Counted from the first letter of the stretch, positions 31,960 to 42,167 are shown. The stretch is 64,000 nucleotides of DNA from Pirellulales bacterium (GCA_019694435.1 JAIBBZ010000003.1:278423-342422); one strand, 5' to 3'. Numbers and translations are program-made. Notes: generated by a model from the letters alone, not told the origin.

Positions 31960-32589
31960 ATGACCCGCAGTACGAAATCCCAAAACCTGCAAGGTCTGCC
32001 CGACCGGCAAAACCCGACCGGCACCGCGCGCGTCGAGTTAATCATCATTCGCGGCCGCACCCGGCAGCGAATTCGCCCGGTCGAAGGCCCCGTGTTCTTG
32101 ATCGGCACAGCACCGGACTGCGACCTGGTGCTGGTCGATGACCGCTTTGCTCCCGTGCAGGGCTACTTGTTTCGCCACGGCGAGACGGTGCAAATCCGCT
32201 GGCTGTCGAGCGATCCCGAATTGACGCTCAACGGCCAGCCGCGCGAAAACGCCACGCTCGCCGATCAGGACCGAATCCGCACCGGGACCTACGAGTTCTT
32301 GATTCGCATCCTGCCGAGAGCGGCAGGCGACGAGCAGCCCGAGCCACGCATCCCGGCCCCGCACTGCCTCAAACCGCGCGCCGCGGCGAGTTCTTCGGTG
32401 GCCGCAGTGAGCAACGAACTGCCGCCAACGGCACTCAACGTGCCGCCCGATCCTTCGCCCGGTCTGAACCGGGCGACGTGGGTCGCCGAGGGACGCTTGC
32501 GTCTGTTCGACGGTGCGGGGCGAGCGGGCGAAGCCGTACATATCGACCACCCGCGCCTGCACTCTGAAGATCGTCACCACGGAAGGTAA
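31960..32589 (+). CDS. FHA-like domain protein lacking key phosphothreonine-binding residues
   Basis: Residues 23-118 have the FHA beta-sandwich pattern, but three marker residues are altered. The arginine of the IGR motif is T50 (FLIGTAPDCDLVL). The S-x-x-H pair is replaced by A64 and Q67. Only N91 of the LNGQ turn remains. The last 90 residues are Pro/Ala/Arg-rich and low in complexity and may be disordered. A ribosome site GAGG precedes the ATG by eight bases. FHA domains read phosphothreonine, and this one probably does not bind it in the standard way (inference). The domain could have a structural or scaffold role. Confidence 0.7.
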   Translation: MTRSTKSQNLQGLPDRQNPTGTARVELIIIRGRTRQRIRPVEGPVFLIGTAPDCDLVLVDDRFAPVQGYLFRHGETVQIRWLSSDPELTLNGQPRENATLADQDRIRTGTYEFLIRILPRAAGDEQPEPRIPAPHCLKPRAAASSSVAAVSNELPPTALNVPPDPSPGLNRATWVAEGRLRLFDGAGRAGEAVHIDHPRLHSEDRHHGR

Positions 32590-32676
32590 CCCACGCCCCC
32601 CCACGAGTTGCACCCCACGCCTGGGCATTGAATTTCCGCACGGGCCGCACGGAAGGCCCAGAAGGCAACTGCCGTC

Positions 32677-33048
32677 ATGTCGCACTCGAGTCCCACGGAT
32701 ACCGCCTTGGTCGACCTCGACGCCCTGTGGTCCGAGCGTGGTCTGGTGCAGCCCCGCTCGCTGGATGACGCCGCTTGCGACGTCATCGCCCTCGCCCTGG
32801 CCGGGTACGAATCGGTCTGGACGGTGGAGACCGTCGCGGCCGTCTCGGACCATTCGCCGGTGCATTGCCTGGCAGGCCGCTGGCGGCCGCGGCGAGCCTT
32901 GGCTCAATGGTTCGCCGCCATGGTGTGCCCGGGAGACTTCCCGGCTGAGCAACACCAGGCCGACCTCGTCCGGCTGCTGGCCCACCTCGATGCGCAGTTT
33001 CAGCTTCTGAACGGACAAGGCAACGCCTTGGACGAGAGGCTAGCATAG
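32677..33048 (+). CDS. Small protein of unknown function
   Basis: I recognise no family in this 123-residue protein. It is mostly helical by composition, has one Trp/Val/Ala stretch (WTVETVAAVSDHSPVHCLAG) and no signal peptide or membrane segment. The ATG at 32677 has GAAGG ten bases upstream. It lies between the FHA-like gene and the YfhO gene on the same strand, with a 72-base gap to the latter. Confidence 0.55.
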   Translation: MSHSSPTDTALVDLDALWSERGLVQPRSLDDAACDVIALALAGYESVWTVETVAAVSDHSPVHCLAGRWRPRRALAQWFAAMVCPGDFPAEQHQADLVRLLAHLDAQFQLLNGQGNALDERLA

Positions 33049-33120
33049 GCCTCGCGATCTACCCGGCTCACCACGTCGCGCGAGCGATGCCCGCGGGACG
33101 AACGTGCGAGTCTTGCGCCT

Positions 33121-35622
33121 ATGCCGCCCTCTCGATTGCGCCCCAGCGGCGAACTGCTGTGCGCCCTGACCCTGGTTGGGCTGTCCGTGCTCTGGCTGTT
33201 GGGCCAGCAGCTCTGCGGCGCTCAAGTGCCCACGTTTCGCGACGTGGCCCATTTCTACACACCGGTGTTCGCGCTGTGCCGCGATGAATGGGCAGCCGGG
33301 CGCGTGCCGCTGTGGAACCCGTACGAGAATCTGGGCCAGCCCCTGGCCGCCGACGGCACCTCGAGCGTGTTCTATCCGCTCAAGCTGCTGTGGGTCCTGC
33401 CGATCAATAACGACGTCGCACTGGCCTGGTACTTGGCCGCTCATTTGTTGCTCGCCTGCGCGACCATGTTCGCGGCGGCTCGGGCCTGGGGGGCTCGGCG
33501 CACCGGCGCGGCGCTGGCCGGGGTGGCCTATGCACTCTGCGGACAGGTCTTGTTCCAGGTCACGAACGTCGTCTTCCTGGTCGGCTCGGCATGGTTGCCC
33601 GCGGCGCTGCTCTATGGCATTCGCGCCGCACGAGACGCGCGCCCGGGCGACCCGGTCAAAGCCGGCCTGGTCTGGGCTCTGCTCGTGCTGGGAGGTGAAC
33701 CGCAAAGCGCCTACCACGCGGGCCTGGCGTGGCTCTTGGCGTGCGGTTGGGGAGGGCGCCGCTCGGTCACTCGTTACCGCGGGCTGTTGCGCGTCGGTGG
33801 CGCCATAGGGCTCGGTGTCGCGCTGGCGGCGATTCAGATCGTGCCGACCGCCGAGTTGTATCGACTCAGTACGCGTGCGGCGCTCGACGGCGTCCACGAG
33901 CGTCTCGTCGAACTGTTTGCCATTCCACCGGCCCGCTACCTGGAACTCCTTTGGCCCAATCTTGGTGGCACGCTCTATCCCATGAATGCCCGCTGGTGGA
34001 ATGCGCTGCCCGGCGGCAGCCGGCAATGGACCTACTCGCTCTATTTGGGCACGATCCCCCTTGCGGCGGCCGCATCAACCTTGGCGAGTGCCCGGCGTCG
34101 TCCGGCGGTGGTGGTCTTGGCGCTGGTCGCCGTGGCCACCGCCGCGTTGGCTTGCGGCAGCGCCGGTGGCTACGGGATCCTGCAGCACGGCCTGCCTGGC
34201 TATGGCGGGTTCCGCTACCCGGGCAAGCTGTTCCTGGTCAGCAGCGTGGCGCTGGCCGCGCTGGCCGCGCTGGGGGCCGACGCCTGGCGCAGAGCGCCTC
34301 GTCGAGCGTGGATCTCTTTGGCGCTGCTGACAAGCGTCTCGCTCGTCGCCTTGGGGCTATGCATTCCGCTGTGGGCCCGGCTGCTCGTCACGTTCGACGC
34401 GCCGCCGGACCTGCTGTTTGGTCCGTTGAATCCGGGCGCGGCGCTGGCCGACCTGCGTTGGGGATTTGTCCAGACGGCGATCGTCGCCGCGCTGGGCGCG
34501 GCAATCTGGACTTGGGCCCAGCGCCGGCCGGATGGCCACGGCTGGCGAAAAGCAGCGCGCAGCGTGCGCTGGGCGTTTCGCGCCCTCGTTGCAGCGACTG
34601 CGCTTGAGCTGACCGTGGCGCATGGCTGGATGCTGACCGCGACCCCGGCAGCGGACCGACCTCGAGAAACGATCGTCGACCAGCTTCGGACGCTGCGCCC
34701 CGGCCCGGAGTGCCTCCGCGTCTACCGCGCCCCGTTGTGGCTTCCCGATGCCTGGCAGCGCAGCAGTTCGGCCCAGCGCGTCGTCGAGGCCTGGCGCTGG
34801 GATCAACAGACCACGTTTCCGCGCTATCCGCTCACCGATCGCGTCGGCATATTGCGCGTGCCCGGCTCGTTCCAGCTGGCGGACTACCGGCAGTTTTGGG
34901 CCGAGTTCATCGAACCAACGCTGGGCGCCCTCCACCAAGGTGGCAAGACTCCCGGCGCCGGCCTCGATCTGCTCGCCGCCGATGCGTACATCTTGCCGAG
35001 CAACGCACGAACGCCCACAGCGTCGCGCGACCCTGGGCTCGATCGAGTGCGAGCATCGCTCGAGCCCCGAGGCGTGCACACGGCGGACACGGCCGTGTGG
35101 TTGTCGCCCGATCGGCCGCCGCGTGCCTGGGTCACGCATCGCTGGCAATCGCTCGAGGAGTTCCGGTTGCACTTCCCGCCGAGCCTGCGCCCTTTCGCGA
35201 ATCTGCGCGAACGGCCGATCGTCGAACTGTCGCACGAGGAATTGGCCGAAGGACCCGACACAGATGTCGCAGCCGGCGAGCGCTGCGAAATCACCCGCCA
35301 TGAACCCGAACGTGTCGTCTGCGAGGTTCGGCTGGCCGCGCCGGGTCTGCTGGTCCTGGCCGATCAATTCTACCCGGGCTGGCAGGCGCGCGTTCGCACC
35401 GCGCCCGCTGCGCAGTTCACCGCCGCGCCGATCGCGCGCGCCAACCAGGTGATGCGCGGAGTGTTCCTGCCGGCGGGCCAACACCAGGTCGAGTTCATCT
35501 ATCGACCTACCAGCTGTTACCTGGGCGCCGGCGTCACCGCAGCAACTCTGATCGCACTCGGCGGCTGGCTGGCCGCGCGAGCGCTGTACTTCACGGCGAC
35601 CGCGACTCGGCAATCGGCGTGA
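33121..35622 (+). CDS. YfhO family integral membrane protein
   Basis: The 833-residue protein resembles bacterial YfhO-type proteins, GT-C-like membrane enzymes thought to modify lipoteichoic acid or other surface glycans. It begins with a first helix, then the DVAHFYTPVFALCRDEWAAG motif with its acidic residue, and the PLWNPYENLGQPLAADGTSS segment that is diagnostic for the family. About eleven more helices follow to roughly residue 500. A large extracytoplasmic domain of about 250 residues precedes a last helix near the C-terminus (YLGAGVTAATLIALGGWLAA). Its 3' end overlaps the convergent ABC permease gene by 32 bases. Confidence 0.85.
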   Translation: MPPSRLRPSGELLCALTLVGLSVLWLLGQQLCGAQVPTFRDVAHFYTPVFALCRDEWAAGRVPLWNPYENLGQPLAADGTSSVFYPLKLLWVLPINNDVALAWYLAAHLLLACATMFAAARAWGARRTGAALAGVAYALCGQVLFQVTNVVFLVGSAWLPAALLYGIRAARDARPGDPVKAGLVWALLVLGGEPQSAYHAGLAWLLACGWGGRRSVTRYRGLLRVGGAIGLGVALAAIQIVPTAELYRLSTRAALDGVHERLVELFAIPPARYLELLWPNLGGTLYPMNARWWNALPGGSRQWTYSLYLGTIPLAAAASTLASARRRPAVVVLALVAVATAALACGSAGGYGILQHGLPGYGGFRYPGKLFLVSSVALAALAALGADAWRRAPRRAWISLALLTSVSLVALGLCIPLWARLLVTFDAPPDLLFGPLNPGAALADLRWGFVQTAIVAALGAAIWTWAQRRPDGHGWRKAARSVRWAFRALVAATALELTVAHGWMLTATPAADRPRETIVDQLRTLRPGPECLRVYRAPLWLPDAWQRSSSAQRVVEAWRWDQQTTFPRYPLTDRVGILRVPGSFQLADYRQFWAEFIEPTLGALHQGGKTPGAGLDLLAADAYILPSNARTPTASRDPGLDRVRASLEPRGVHTADTAVWLSPDRPPRAWVTHRWQSLEEFRLHFPPSLRPFANLRERPIVELSHEELAEGPDTDVAAGERCEITRHEPERVVCEVRLAAPGLLVLADQFYPGWQARVRTAPAAQFTAAPIARANQVMRGVFLPAGQHQVEFIYRPTSCYLGAGVTAATLIALGGWLAARALYFTATATRQSA

Positions 35623-37351
35623 CCGGTCGAGGCAGATCGGAGGCCGAATCGCTACGACCGACGAGGTGATCGAAACGTGTACACGCGAGGCTGTAGAACA
35701 CCCACGCACCGAAGGCATATCCGCATACGCCCACACCCCAGGCGGTCACGTAAATGTCCCACTCAGAGGCACCCAGAACAACACCCTCCGGAGTGAGAAA
35801 ATTCCAGGGGGACGACAGCAGGAAGGGAACACAGGCTGCCAAGACCATCATGCTTTCTTGGCCTGGACCGTTGGCCAAGACAATGGGCAGGGAGCAAAAC
35901 AAGTAGCCCCCGCCTAAAAACATCCCGATCCCCACCGCGGCTGCTTGGGCCCGGACGGACGACGCGCTCCGGAGCGAGCACCAGATGCCAAACATGCAGA
36001 AGAAGGCCGCCAGCACCGCCAAGGTGAGCGCGACGACAATCAGAATCAGCGCCGCGCGTCCCACGACCAACGGCAGCGGCAGCCAGGCGATTGCCAGGAC
36101 GACGAGAATTACGCGAGCAGAATAGAGCGTGCCCAGGAATTTGGCCCGCACGATCTCGCGCGCCTCGAGCGGCGTGCTGATCAACATGAGCCAGGTGTCC
36201 TGCTCACGTTCGATTGTCACGCAGGATGCGGCGCGGGCAGTGACAATCACCAGGCCGATCGTCGAGATCAGCACGCTAGTCCAGACGGAGAAGTACCAGT
36301 AGGTAAAGCGCGACCCCATGCCATAACTGTCGAGATGCAACAACCACTGCCAGGCGACAACCACGGCCCAGGCGATTACGGCCAGAACGGTCAGCCAGCG
36401 CCGCGTGCGACGAAATCGCGTTGGGCGCCCTTCGACGTAGATTTCCTTCCACAACATCGCATGTCGACCCGGCCGACGGCGCAAGGCTTTTTTCGCACGC
36501 GCGGCTGGCAGGGCCCGCGCACGAGCCTGCAGATGTGCGGGGCGCAGCCGCCAAATGGCCAACAGCACACACCCCACGGTCCACACCGCGTGGTAGAGGA
36601 CCATCAAGCCCAGGGTCACCCAACCCTGATCGGTGCCTGACCAGGCCCCGGCCCAGAGCACCTGCGCGAGGACGTAAAACGGATTGAAACCGGTCAGCAC
36701 AGTTTCCACAGCCAGGTCGTACGGGGTGACGATTTGCAGCGATTCGTACATACCCCACGCAAACGGAATCACGGCCAGCAGCGCAAACAACATGCCATAG
36801 GTGCTCGTCACCGCATCGCGCGCCTTGCCATAGAACACCGACACGCAGATCGACAACGCGGTGACCCACAACAGCGTGCTGGCGGTGAGGCAGAAACATT
36901 GCAGCAGCAATTTGGGCGAGATCCCTCCCAACGTCATCACGATGGCCAGGATGGGCAGCCCCGCGGCCAACAGCAGCGTGATCGGTACCAGCCGCGCCAG
37001 GAGTTTGCCGAGCACGATCTCCGTGTCGCGCAAATGGGTGACGAACAAGTATTCGATCGTCCGCCGGGAGCGTTCCTCGGCGATGGTTCCGGCGACGACC
37101 GCCGGGGCGACTGCCAGCACTGCCAGCAGTTGCACGACGACAAACGTATTGAAGAACTGATTGGCAATCTGGGCCATGACCCGCCAATCGGTGCCGCCGC
37201 CGGCGGACCACCGCACCCAGGACGTGCTTTCGACCGTCACCCACAAGGTGACGGCCAGCACGAGCAAATACAGCACGCGCACGACGAAATAGCGTGATCG
37301 CCGTAGCGTCGTCGTCAGCTCAACGGGAAAAACGGGTCCCAGCACGGACAT
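35591..37351 (-). CDS. ABC-2 type transporter permease
   Basis: This 586-residue integral membrane protein begins MSVLGPVFPVELTTTLRRSRYF, typical of ABC-2 permeases with one N-terminal helix, a long loop and then bundles of helices. A second half repeats the layout from about residue 285, so it may be a two-unit fusion. The matching ATPase gene is not adjacent and must lie elsewhere. The ATG at 37351 has GAGGGGGC directly upstream; the frame is open 44 codons further back, but without that signal. Cargo unknown. Confidence 0.8.
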   Translation of the reverse strand: MSVLGPVFPVELTTTLRRSRYFVVRVLYLLVLAVTLWVTVESTSWVRWSAGGGTDWRVMAQIANQFFNTFVVVQLLAVLAVAPAVVAGTIAEERSRRTIEYLFVTHLRDTEIVLGKLLARLVPITLLLAAGLPILAIVMTLGGISPKLLLQCFCLTASTLLWVTALSICVSVFYGKARDAVTSTYGMLFALLAVIPFAWGMYESLQIVTPYDLAVETVLTGFNPFYVLAQVLWAGAWSGTDQGWVTLGLMVLYHAVWTVGCVLLAIWRLRPAHLQARARALPAARAKKALRRRPGRHAMLWKEIYVEGRPTRFRRTRRWLTVLAVIAWAVVVAWQWLLHLDSYGMGSRFTYWYFSVWTSVLISTIGLVIVTARAASCVTIEREQDTWLMLISTPLEAREIVRAKFLGTLYSARVILVVLAIAWLPLPLVVGRAALILIVVALTLAVLAAFFCMFGIWCSLRSASSVRAQAAAVGIGMFLGGGYLFCSLPIVLANGPGQESMMVLAACVPFLLSSPWNFLTPEGVVLGASEWDIYVTAWGVGVCGYAFGAWVFYSLACTRFDHLVGRSDSASDLPRPVTPIAESRSP

Positions 37352-37553
37352 GCCCCCTCGACGGGTTACACGGCGCCGCGTTCGACCGCGGGCCTCGAAC
37401 CCTTGCCAGCTTACCGCGTGCTCCGGCCAACGGCACGCGTCAGGTTCCGCGCAGCCTCGTCTTGACCCCTGCGCGGCGGGCATGTTACACCCTGCCCCGG
37501 CCAGTTCCGCATCGTCTCAACCGCAAGGCCTGCGCGCCCGGAGTCTGCCCGCG

Positions 37554-38393
37554 ATGACCATGATCTCGTATGCCCAGATCGGTGAAGACGTGTTGCTTCG
37601 CCGCGTGTTTCCGCCGCACTATTGCGGGTTCTATATCGACGTCGGCGCCAATCACCCGGTGAACTGCTCGGTCACGAAGCACTTCTACGACAGTGGCTGG
37701 AGCGGCATCAACATCGAGCCCGGCACGATCTACAACGAGATTCCGCCGCTCCGGCCGCGGGACCTGAACCTGCAGGTCGCCATCTCGAATGAAGAATCAA
37801 CGCTCACGTTCTATGAATTTCCGAACGCCACGGCGCTGTCGACGCTCAGCAAGGAGGTCGCCGAGCGCCGCAGCGGGCTCGGCCAGCCGTACTTCGAGCG
37901 CCAGGTGCCGGTGCTGACGTTGCGCACGCTCTGCGAACGTTACGTCGGCGCCCGGCTGATCGACTTCATGTCGATCGACGTGGAAGGCCGCGAGCTGCAA
38001 GTCATCGAAGGCGCCGACTGGACGCGGTTCCGTCCGCGCATCCTGCTCGTCGAGGCCAACGGCGTCGAATCGTGGGAACCGATTCTGCTGAGCCACCGTT
38101 ACCACCGTGCCAACTTCGACGGGATCAACGTCTGGTACGTGCGCGACGAAGATCGTCAATGGCTCGACCCGCTTCGCGTTCCCGTGACCGCCGGTGACGA
38201 CTACATCGCCGCACCGCACGTGCGCGGCATGGTCGACTACCTGCAGCACCTCGTCGAAACAGGGCACACGGCCGAGATCGCTCCCACGTCGCTGCGGATC
38301 GGCCTGCGCGTCGCCGGGGGACTGCAATCGATGGCCCGGCGCTTTCCACGGCTGGCGCATTCGGCCGTGAGCATTGCCCGCCGCGCCGCCTGA
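37554..38393 (+). CDS. FkbM family methyltransferase
   Basis: The 279-residue protein starts MTMISYAQIGEDVLLRRVF, a classic opening for one FkbM subgroup. The SAM loop YIDVGANHPVNCSVTKHFY follows, then GINIEPG, and the family motif FMSIDVEGRELQVIEGADW. About 70 C-terminal residues are unmatched. It is divergent from the ABC permease. It could methylate a sugar of a surface glycan, in keeping with the YfhO gene nearby (inference). Confidence 0.87.
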   Translation: MTMISYAQIGEDVLLRRVFPPHYCGFYIDVGANHPVNCSVTKHFYDSGWSGINIEPGTIYNEIPPLRPRDLNLQVAISNEESTLTFYEFPNATALSTLSKEVAERRSGLGQPYFERQVPVLTLRTLCERYVGARLIDFMSIDVEGRELQVIEGADWTRFRPRILLVEANGVESWEPILLSHRYHRANFDGINVWYVRDEDRQWLDPLRVPVTAGDDYIAAPHVRGMVDYLQHLVETGHTAEIAPTSLRIGLRVAGGLQSMARRFPRLAHSAVSIARRAA

Positions 38394-38440
38394 CGCGCCA
38401 ACGGATGTAACTGCCGCGCAGCCGGGCGCCGCCGCCCAGC

Positions 38441-39403
38441 TCAGATCTGGTAGTTCATGTCTTCCGGCAACAGATCGTCGCTCGCTTCGCCGCGGATGCG
38501 CAGCTTCGGCTTTTCGAGCACAACGGTGGTGCGCGGCGCGACGCTCCGCGTCAGCCACACGCTCGAGCCGATTACCGAGTCGTGTCCCACGACCGTCTGG
38601 CCGCCCAACACCGTGGCATTCGCATAGATCACCACGCGGTCTTCGAGCGTGGGATGCCGCTTGTGGCCGCGGATGATCTGCCCATCGCCGTCGGTCGGAA
38701 AACTCAGCGCGCCGAGCGTGACGCCCTGGTACAGCTTGACGTGATGACCGATCTCGCACGTCTCGCCGATCACCACGCCCGTGCCGTGATCGATAAAGAA
38801 ATGATGCCCGATCTGCGCGCCCGGGTGAATGTCGATGCCGGTCTTTGAGTGCGCCCACTCGGTCATCATCCGCGGGATCAGCGGCACGCCCCCTTCGCGC
38901 AGCAAATGTGCCAGGCGATAGATCGTCACCGCCTCGAGGCCGGGATAGCAGAAAATGATCTCGTCGACGTTGGTGACTGCCGGATCGCCGTCGTAGGCGG
39001 CCTGCACGTCGTACCGGAGAATCTGGCGCAATTCGGGAAGCTGCTCGAGGAACGCAATGGCCGACGCCTGACCGAGGGCCTCGTAGTCGGCGTCCGGATC
39101 GAGCGTTCCCCGCGCATCAGCATCGTGCAGCAGGGCCCGGGCAATTTGCGTGGTCAGCTTATCGTGCAACCCGTCGATCAGGTCGCCGACGTGATAGAGC
39201 ACGTTGCCCAGGTGCAGGTTCTCGCGGCGACGGTAGCCGGGGTAGAGGATCTCCTTGAGATCCTCGATGACTTCGACCACCACCTTATAGCTCGGCAGCG
39301 CGCAATGACCCAGGTGCTGGATCGACCCGGGGTCGGTATAAGTCTTGACGATCCGGTCGGTGATCGCAGGCAGCGACTCTTTACGGCGAAAATCGGTGGC
39401 CAT
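38441..39403 (-). CDS. Serine O-acetyltransferase
   Basis: The 320-residue protein has an N-terminal helical domain and, from about residue 200, a left-handed hexapeptide beta helix ([41 protein letters not shown]). It makes O-acetylserine from serine and acetyl-CoA for cysteine synthesis. It resembles the EpsC/SatA group with a longer N-terminus than CysE. The ATG at 39403 is preferred because GAGGAG lies nine bases upstream; an ATG at 39427 is the alternative. The adjacent convergent gene is the FkbM methyltransferase. Confidence 0.92.
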   Translation of the reverse strand: MATDFRRKESLPAITDRIVKTYTDPGSIQHLGHCALPSYKVVVEVIEDLKEILYPGYRRRENLHLGNVLYHVGDLIDGLHDKLTTQIARALLHDADARGTLDPDADYEALGQASAIAFLEQLPELRQILRYDVQAAYDGDPAVTNVDEIIFCYPGLEAVTIYRLAHLLREGGVPLIPRMMTEWAHSKTGIDIHPGAQIGHHFFIDHGTGVVIGETCEIGHHVKLYQGVTLGALSFPTDGDGQIIRGHKRHPTLEDRVVIYANATVLGGQTVVGHDSVIGSSVWLTRSVAPRTTVVLEKPKLRIRGEASDDLLPEDMNYQI

Positions 39404-39904
39404 CGGCAAAGGCTCCTCGGCGCTCATCCAGGCGGCGGATGTCCGCCCTGCGAAACCGCGTGCTCCAGGGGAGCACGCAGGCAACGGGCAACAACACGAA
39501 CAGCGGGCGCAAGCTTGGGAAAGAAGGTTGTCCGGTCAGGCCGGACAACCACGCCGGCGGCAACAGCCGCCACGCCGGAAAAAACAGCCGATCGAGAACG
39601 CGGGTTTCATGCGCAGCGGCTTTCAAGCCGTGATTTGCGGACGCCGGGCAGGGTCCGATGCCAGCAGCCCGTTCGCGCGGCCTGCTAGCGTCGCCTCGCT
39701 GCGGTCATCCTAGGAGTCGAACCAGGCAGAATCAAGCCGCCCGCGACCCCCACGACCGCTGCGGCTCTTTTCTAGTCTTCGACGCCCCAGGTGCGCAGAT
39801 TGAGCCTGCTGCGCACGAAACATCGCGCCCCCGGCCGCTGCGAGGGGACTAGCAACGCGATGCCAGCGGAAAGTCGGCCCTGAGCGTCGTGCCCGGGAAG
39901 CCGT
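39404..39904 (-). other. 500-base gap between the EF-G-like gene and the serine acetyltransferase gene
   Basis: No gene is evident. It holds several small hairpins: the 10-bp stem at 39525-39549, GGCGGC/GCCGCC (39555-39570) and CGGCTT/AAGCCG (39617-39630). The ribosome site for the serine acetyltransferase lies at its left end, on the minus strand. Confidence 0.45.
39525..39549 (-). terminator. Terminator downstream of the EF-G-like gene
   Basis: A perfect 10-bp stem (GGTTGTCCGG at 39525-39534 with CCGGACAACC at 39540-39549) has a five-base loop. On the minus strand it is followed by TTCTTTCCC. It lies about 355 bases past the stop of the EF-G-like gene at 39905. Confidence 0.55.
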
Positions 39905-42007
39905 TTACTCCTCTTCTTCCTCCTCCTTGATCCCGGCCTTGTCGATGATGTCCTTTTGCACGTTGCCCGGCACGGCGTCGTAGTGGCTGAACTCCATCGC
40001 GAAGCTGCCGCGGCCGCCGGTGATGCTCGATAGGCTGCGGGCATAGGTCGTCACTTCCGACAGCGGCACCTCGGCCGTGACGGTTTGCAAATCGCCGCCC
40101 GCCGCGTTCATTCCCAGCACTCGGCCGCGCCGGCCCGACATATCGCTGTTGATGTCGCCCAGTTTGTCGGCCGGTACGGTGACGTGCAGCTTGACGATCG
40201 GCTCGAGCAGCACGGGCCGTGACTGTTGAAACACGTTGCGGAAGGCCATCGACCCGGCCGTCTTGAACGCGGCTTCTGAGCTGTCGACCGGGTGATGCTT
40301 ACCGAAGTAAACCTCGGCGCACACGTCCTGCACGAGAAAGCCGGCGATCACTCCGCGGGCCAAGCGTTCCTTGAACCCCTTCTCGACGGCAGGCAGGAAG
40401 TTGTTCGGAATCGAGCCGCCGACGATCGAGTCGACCCAGAGGAAATTGTGCTCGGCGTCGTAGTGTTGCTCGCGCATCGACGGGAAGCGATCCTTGGTGC
40501 AAAACTCTTCCGGCTTCGTACCCTTGGGGAAGGGAAACAAGCGGATGTGCACCTCGCCGAATTGCCCGCGGCCGCCCGACTGCTTTTTGTGCCGATAGCT
40601 GCCGTCGCCACTGGCGGTGATCGTCTCGCGATAGGGAACCTTCGGTTCCTTCGTGTCGACCTCGACCTTGTCGCGGCGCTTGAGCCGTTCGCGGATGATC
40701 TGCAGGTGCAATTCGCTCATGCCCGTCATGATCATCTCTTTGGTCTGCGGATCGCGCGTCACCCGGAAGGTGTTGTCCTCCTCGAGCAACTTGTGGAGCG
40801 CGCCGGACAGCTTGGCCTCGTCGCCGCGCGCCTTGGGCGCGACGGCCAAGCCGACCATCGGCGTCGGATATTGGGCCCGGGGCAGTTCGATATCGCCCAG
40901 GCTCACGCCGGTGTGCAGATCGTCCTGCTTGGCCACGGCCACGATGTCGCCCGGGCCCGCGTGATCGACGGGCTGGTTCTCGCCGCCTTGCGGCCGCAAC
41001 AACTGCGAGATTTTCACCGCCTTGCGCACGCCGGAGACGTGCACGGTGTCGTCCTTCTTGAGCGTACCGGAGAAGACGCGAATGTAGCTCAGCTTCTGGA
41101 CGAACGGATCGATCCGCGTCTTGAAGACCTGCGCCACGAGCGGGCCGTCCGGCGAGGCCTGCACTTCGACCTGCTGGCCCGCGACGTCGGTGCCGAAAAT
41201 GTGCCGCTTGTCGGGCGGCAACGAGCATTGCAGCAGCGCGTCGAGAAACTCGTCGACGCCAAAGTCCAACTTGGCCGACAGGCAGACGATGGGAATCAAG
41301 TTGCCGCAGAGGGCCGACTCCTGCGCCAGCCGGGGAATGTCCTCGTCGCTGGGCTCCTCGCCGGCGAAATAGCGCTCGGTGGCGGCTTCGTCGACCTCGA
41401 CGATGTCCTCGATCAGCGTCTCGTGCAATTGGTGCGGATCGATCACGGCCCCGGTAACGTCGTCCGGCGGATGCAAAGTGCTGGCCACGCCGCGAAACTC
41501 GTGACTCACGCCGATCGGTACGTTCCAGGGCACGCAGTGCGATCCGAACAGCTCCTGGATTTCGGCCAGCAGCTTCGGATAGTCGATGTTCTCCAGGTCC
41601 ATCTTGGTGATGCAGATCATCCGCTCGAGGCCCGCCTTGCCGGCCTCTTCGAACACCCGCCGGGTGTTGACGCCGATACCGGTGTGGGCATTGATCATGA
41701 TCACAGCCGTGTCGACGGCCTGCATCGCGCCGATCGTGGCGCCGATGAAGTCGGGGTAGCCCGGCGTGTCGATCACCTGAAAGAGCTTGCCGCCGTACTC
41801 GAAATGCGCGACGGACGCTTCGATCGAATACTTGTGGTGCTTCTCTTCATCGTCGAAATCGCAGACGCTGGTGCCGTCGTCGACGCTGGCCGAACGATTA
41901 ATCGTCCCGGTCTTCTGCAGAATCTTGTCCAGCAACGTGGTCTTGCCCGATGCGCCATGGCCGCAAAAGACCAGGGCGCGGATATCCGAGATGCTGCGGT
42001 CTGCCAT
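39905..42007 (-). CDS. EF-G-like translational GTPase paralogue
   Basis: The 700-residue protein has the elongation-factor-G layout: a GTPase domain (G1 at 16-24 reading GHGASGKTT, G3 DTPG at 80-83, G4 TKMD at 134-137), domain II, and the fusA-like domains III to V. It differs from main EF-G: G1 lacks the GHVDHGKTT form and G4 has T for the usual N. It ends in a run of six or seven glutamates after GIK. A start ATG at 42007 is supported by GAAGGA upstream. Its role is probably in ribosome rescue or regulation rather than general elongation (inference). Confidence 0.85.
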   Translation of the reverse strand: MADRSISDIRALVFCGHGASGKTTLLDKILQKTGTINRSASVDDGTSVCDFDDEEKHHKYSIEASVAHFEYGGKLFQVIDTPGYPDFIGATIGAMQAVDTAVIMINAHTGIGVNTRRVFEEAGKAGLERMICITKMDLENIDYPKLLAEIQELFGSHCVPWNVPIGVSHEFRGVASTLHPPDDVTGAVIDPHQLHETLIEDIVEVDEAATERYFAGEEPSDEDIPRLAQESALCGNLIPIVCLSAKLDFGVDEFLDALLQCSLPPDKRHIFGTDVAGQQVEVQASPDGPLVAQVFKTRIDPFVQKLSYIRVFSGTLKKDDTVHVSGVRKAVKISQLLRPQGGENQPVDHAGPGDIVAVAKQDDLHTGVSLGDIELPRAQYPTPMVGLAVAPKARGDEAKLSGALHKLLEEDNTFRVTRDPQTKEMIMTGMSELHLQIIRERLKRRDKVEVDTKEPKVPYRETITASGDGSYRHKKQSGGRGQFGEVHIRLFPFPKGTKPEEFCTKDRFPSMREQHYDAEHNFLWVDSIVGGSIPNNFLPAVEKGFKERLARGVIAGFLVQDVCAEVYFGKHHPVDSSEAAFKTAGSMAFRNVFQQSRPVLLEPIVKLHVTVPADKLGDINSDMSGRRGRVLGMNAAGGDLQTVTAEVPLSEVTTYARSLSSITGGRGSFAMEFSHYDAVPGNVQKDIIDKAGIKEEEEEE

Positions 42008-42167
42008 AGCGAGTCCTTCGTCTCCGGATGTGGCACATGAGATGAATGCGAGTGCTGCGCTCTCAAGCGAGCAATGCCCGTCGAATCGTCCCGGTGGAGA
42101 AATCCCTGCGGCGTCGTGCGTGTTGTCGGGGTGAGTACTCCGGGATTTGGTTCGTTGGTCGTTCGGT

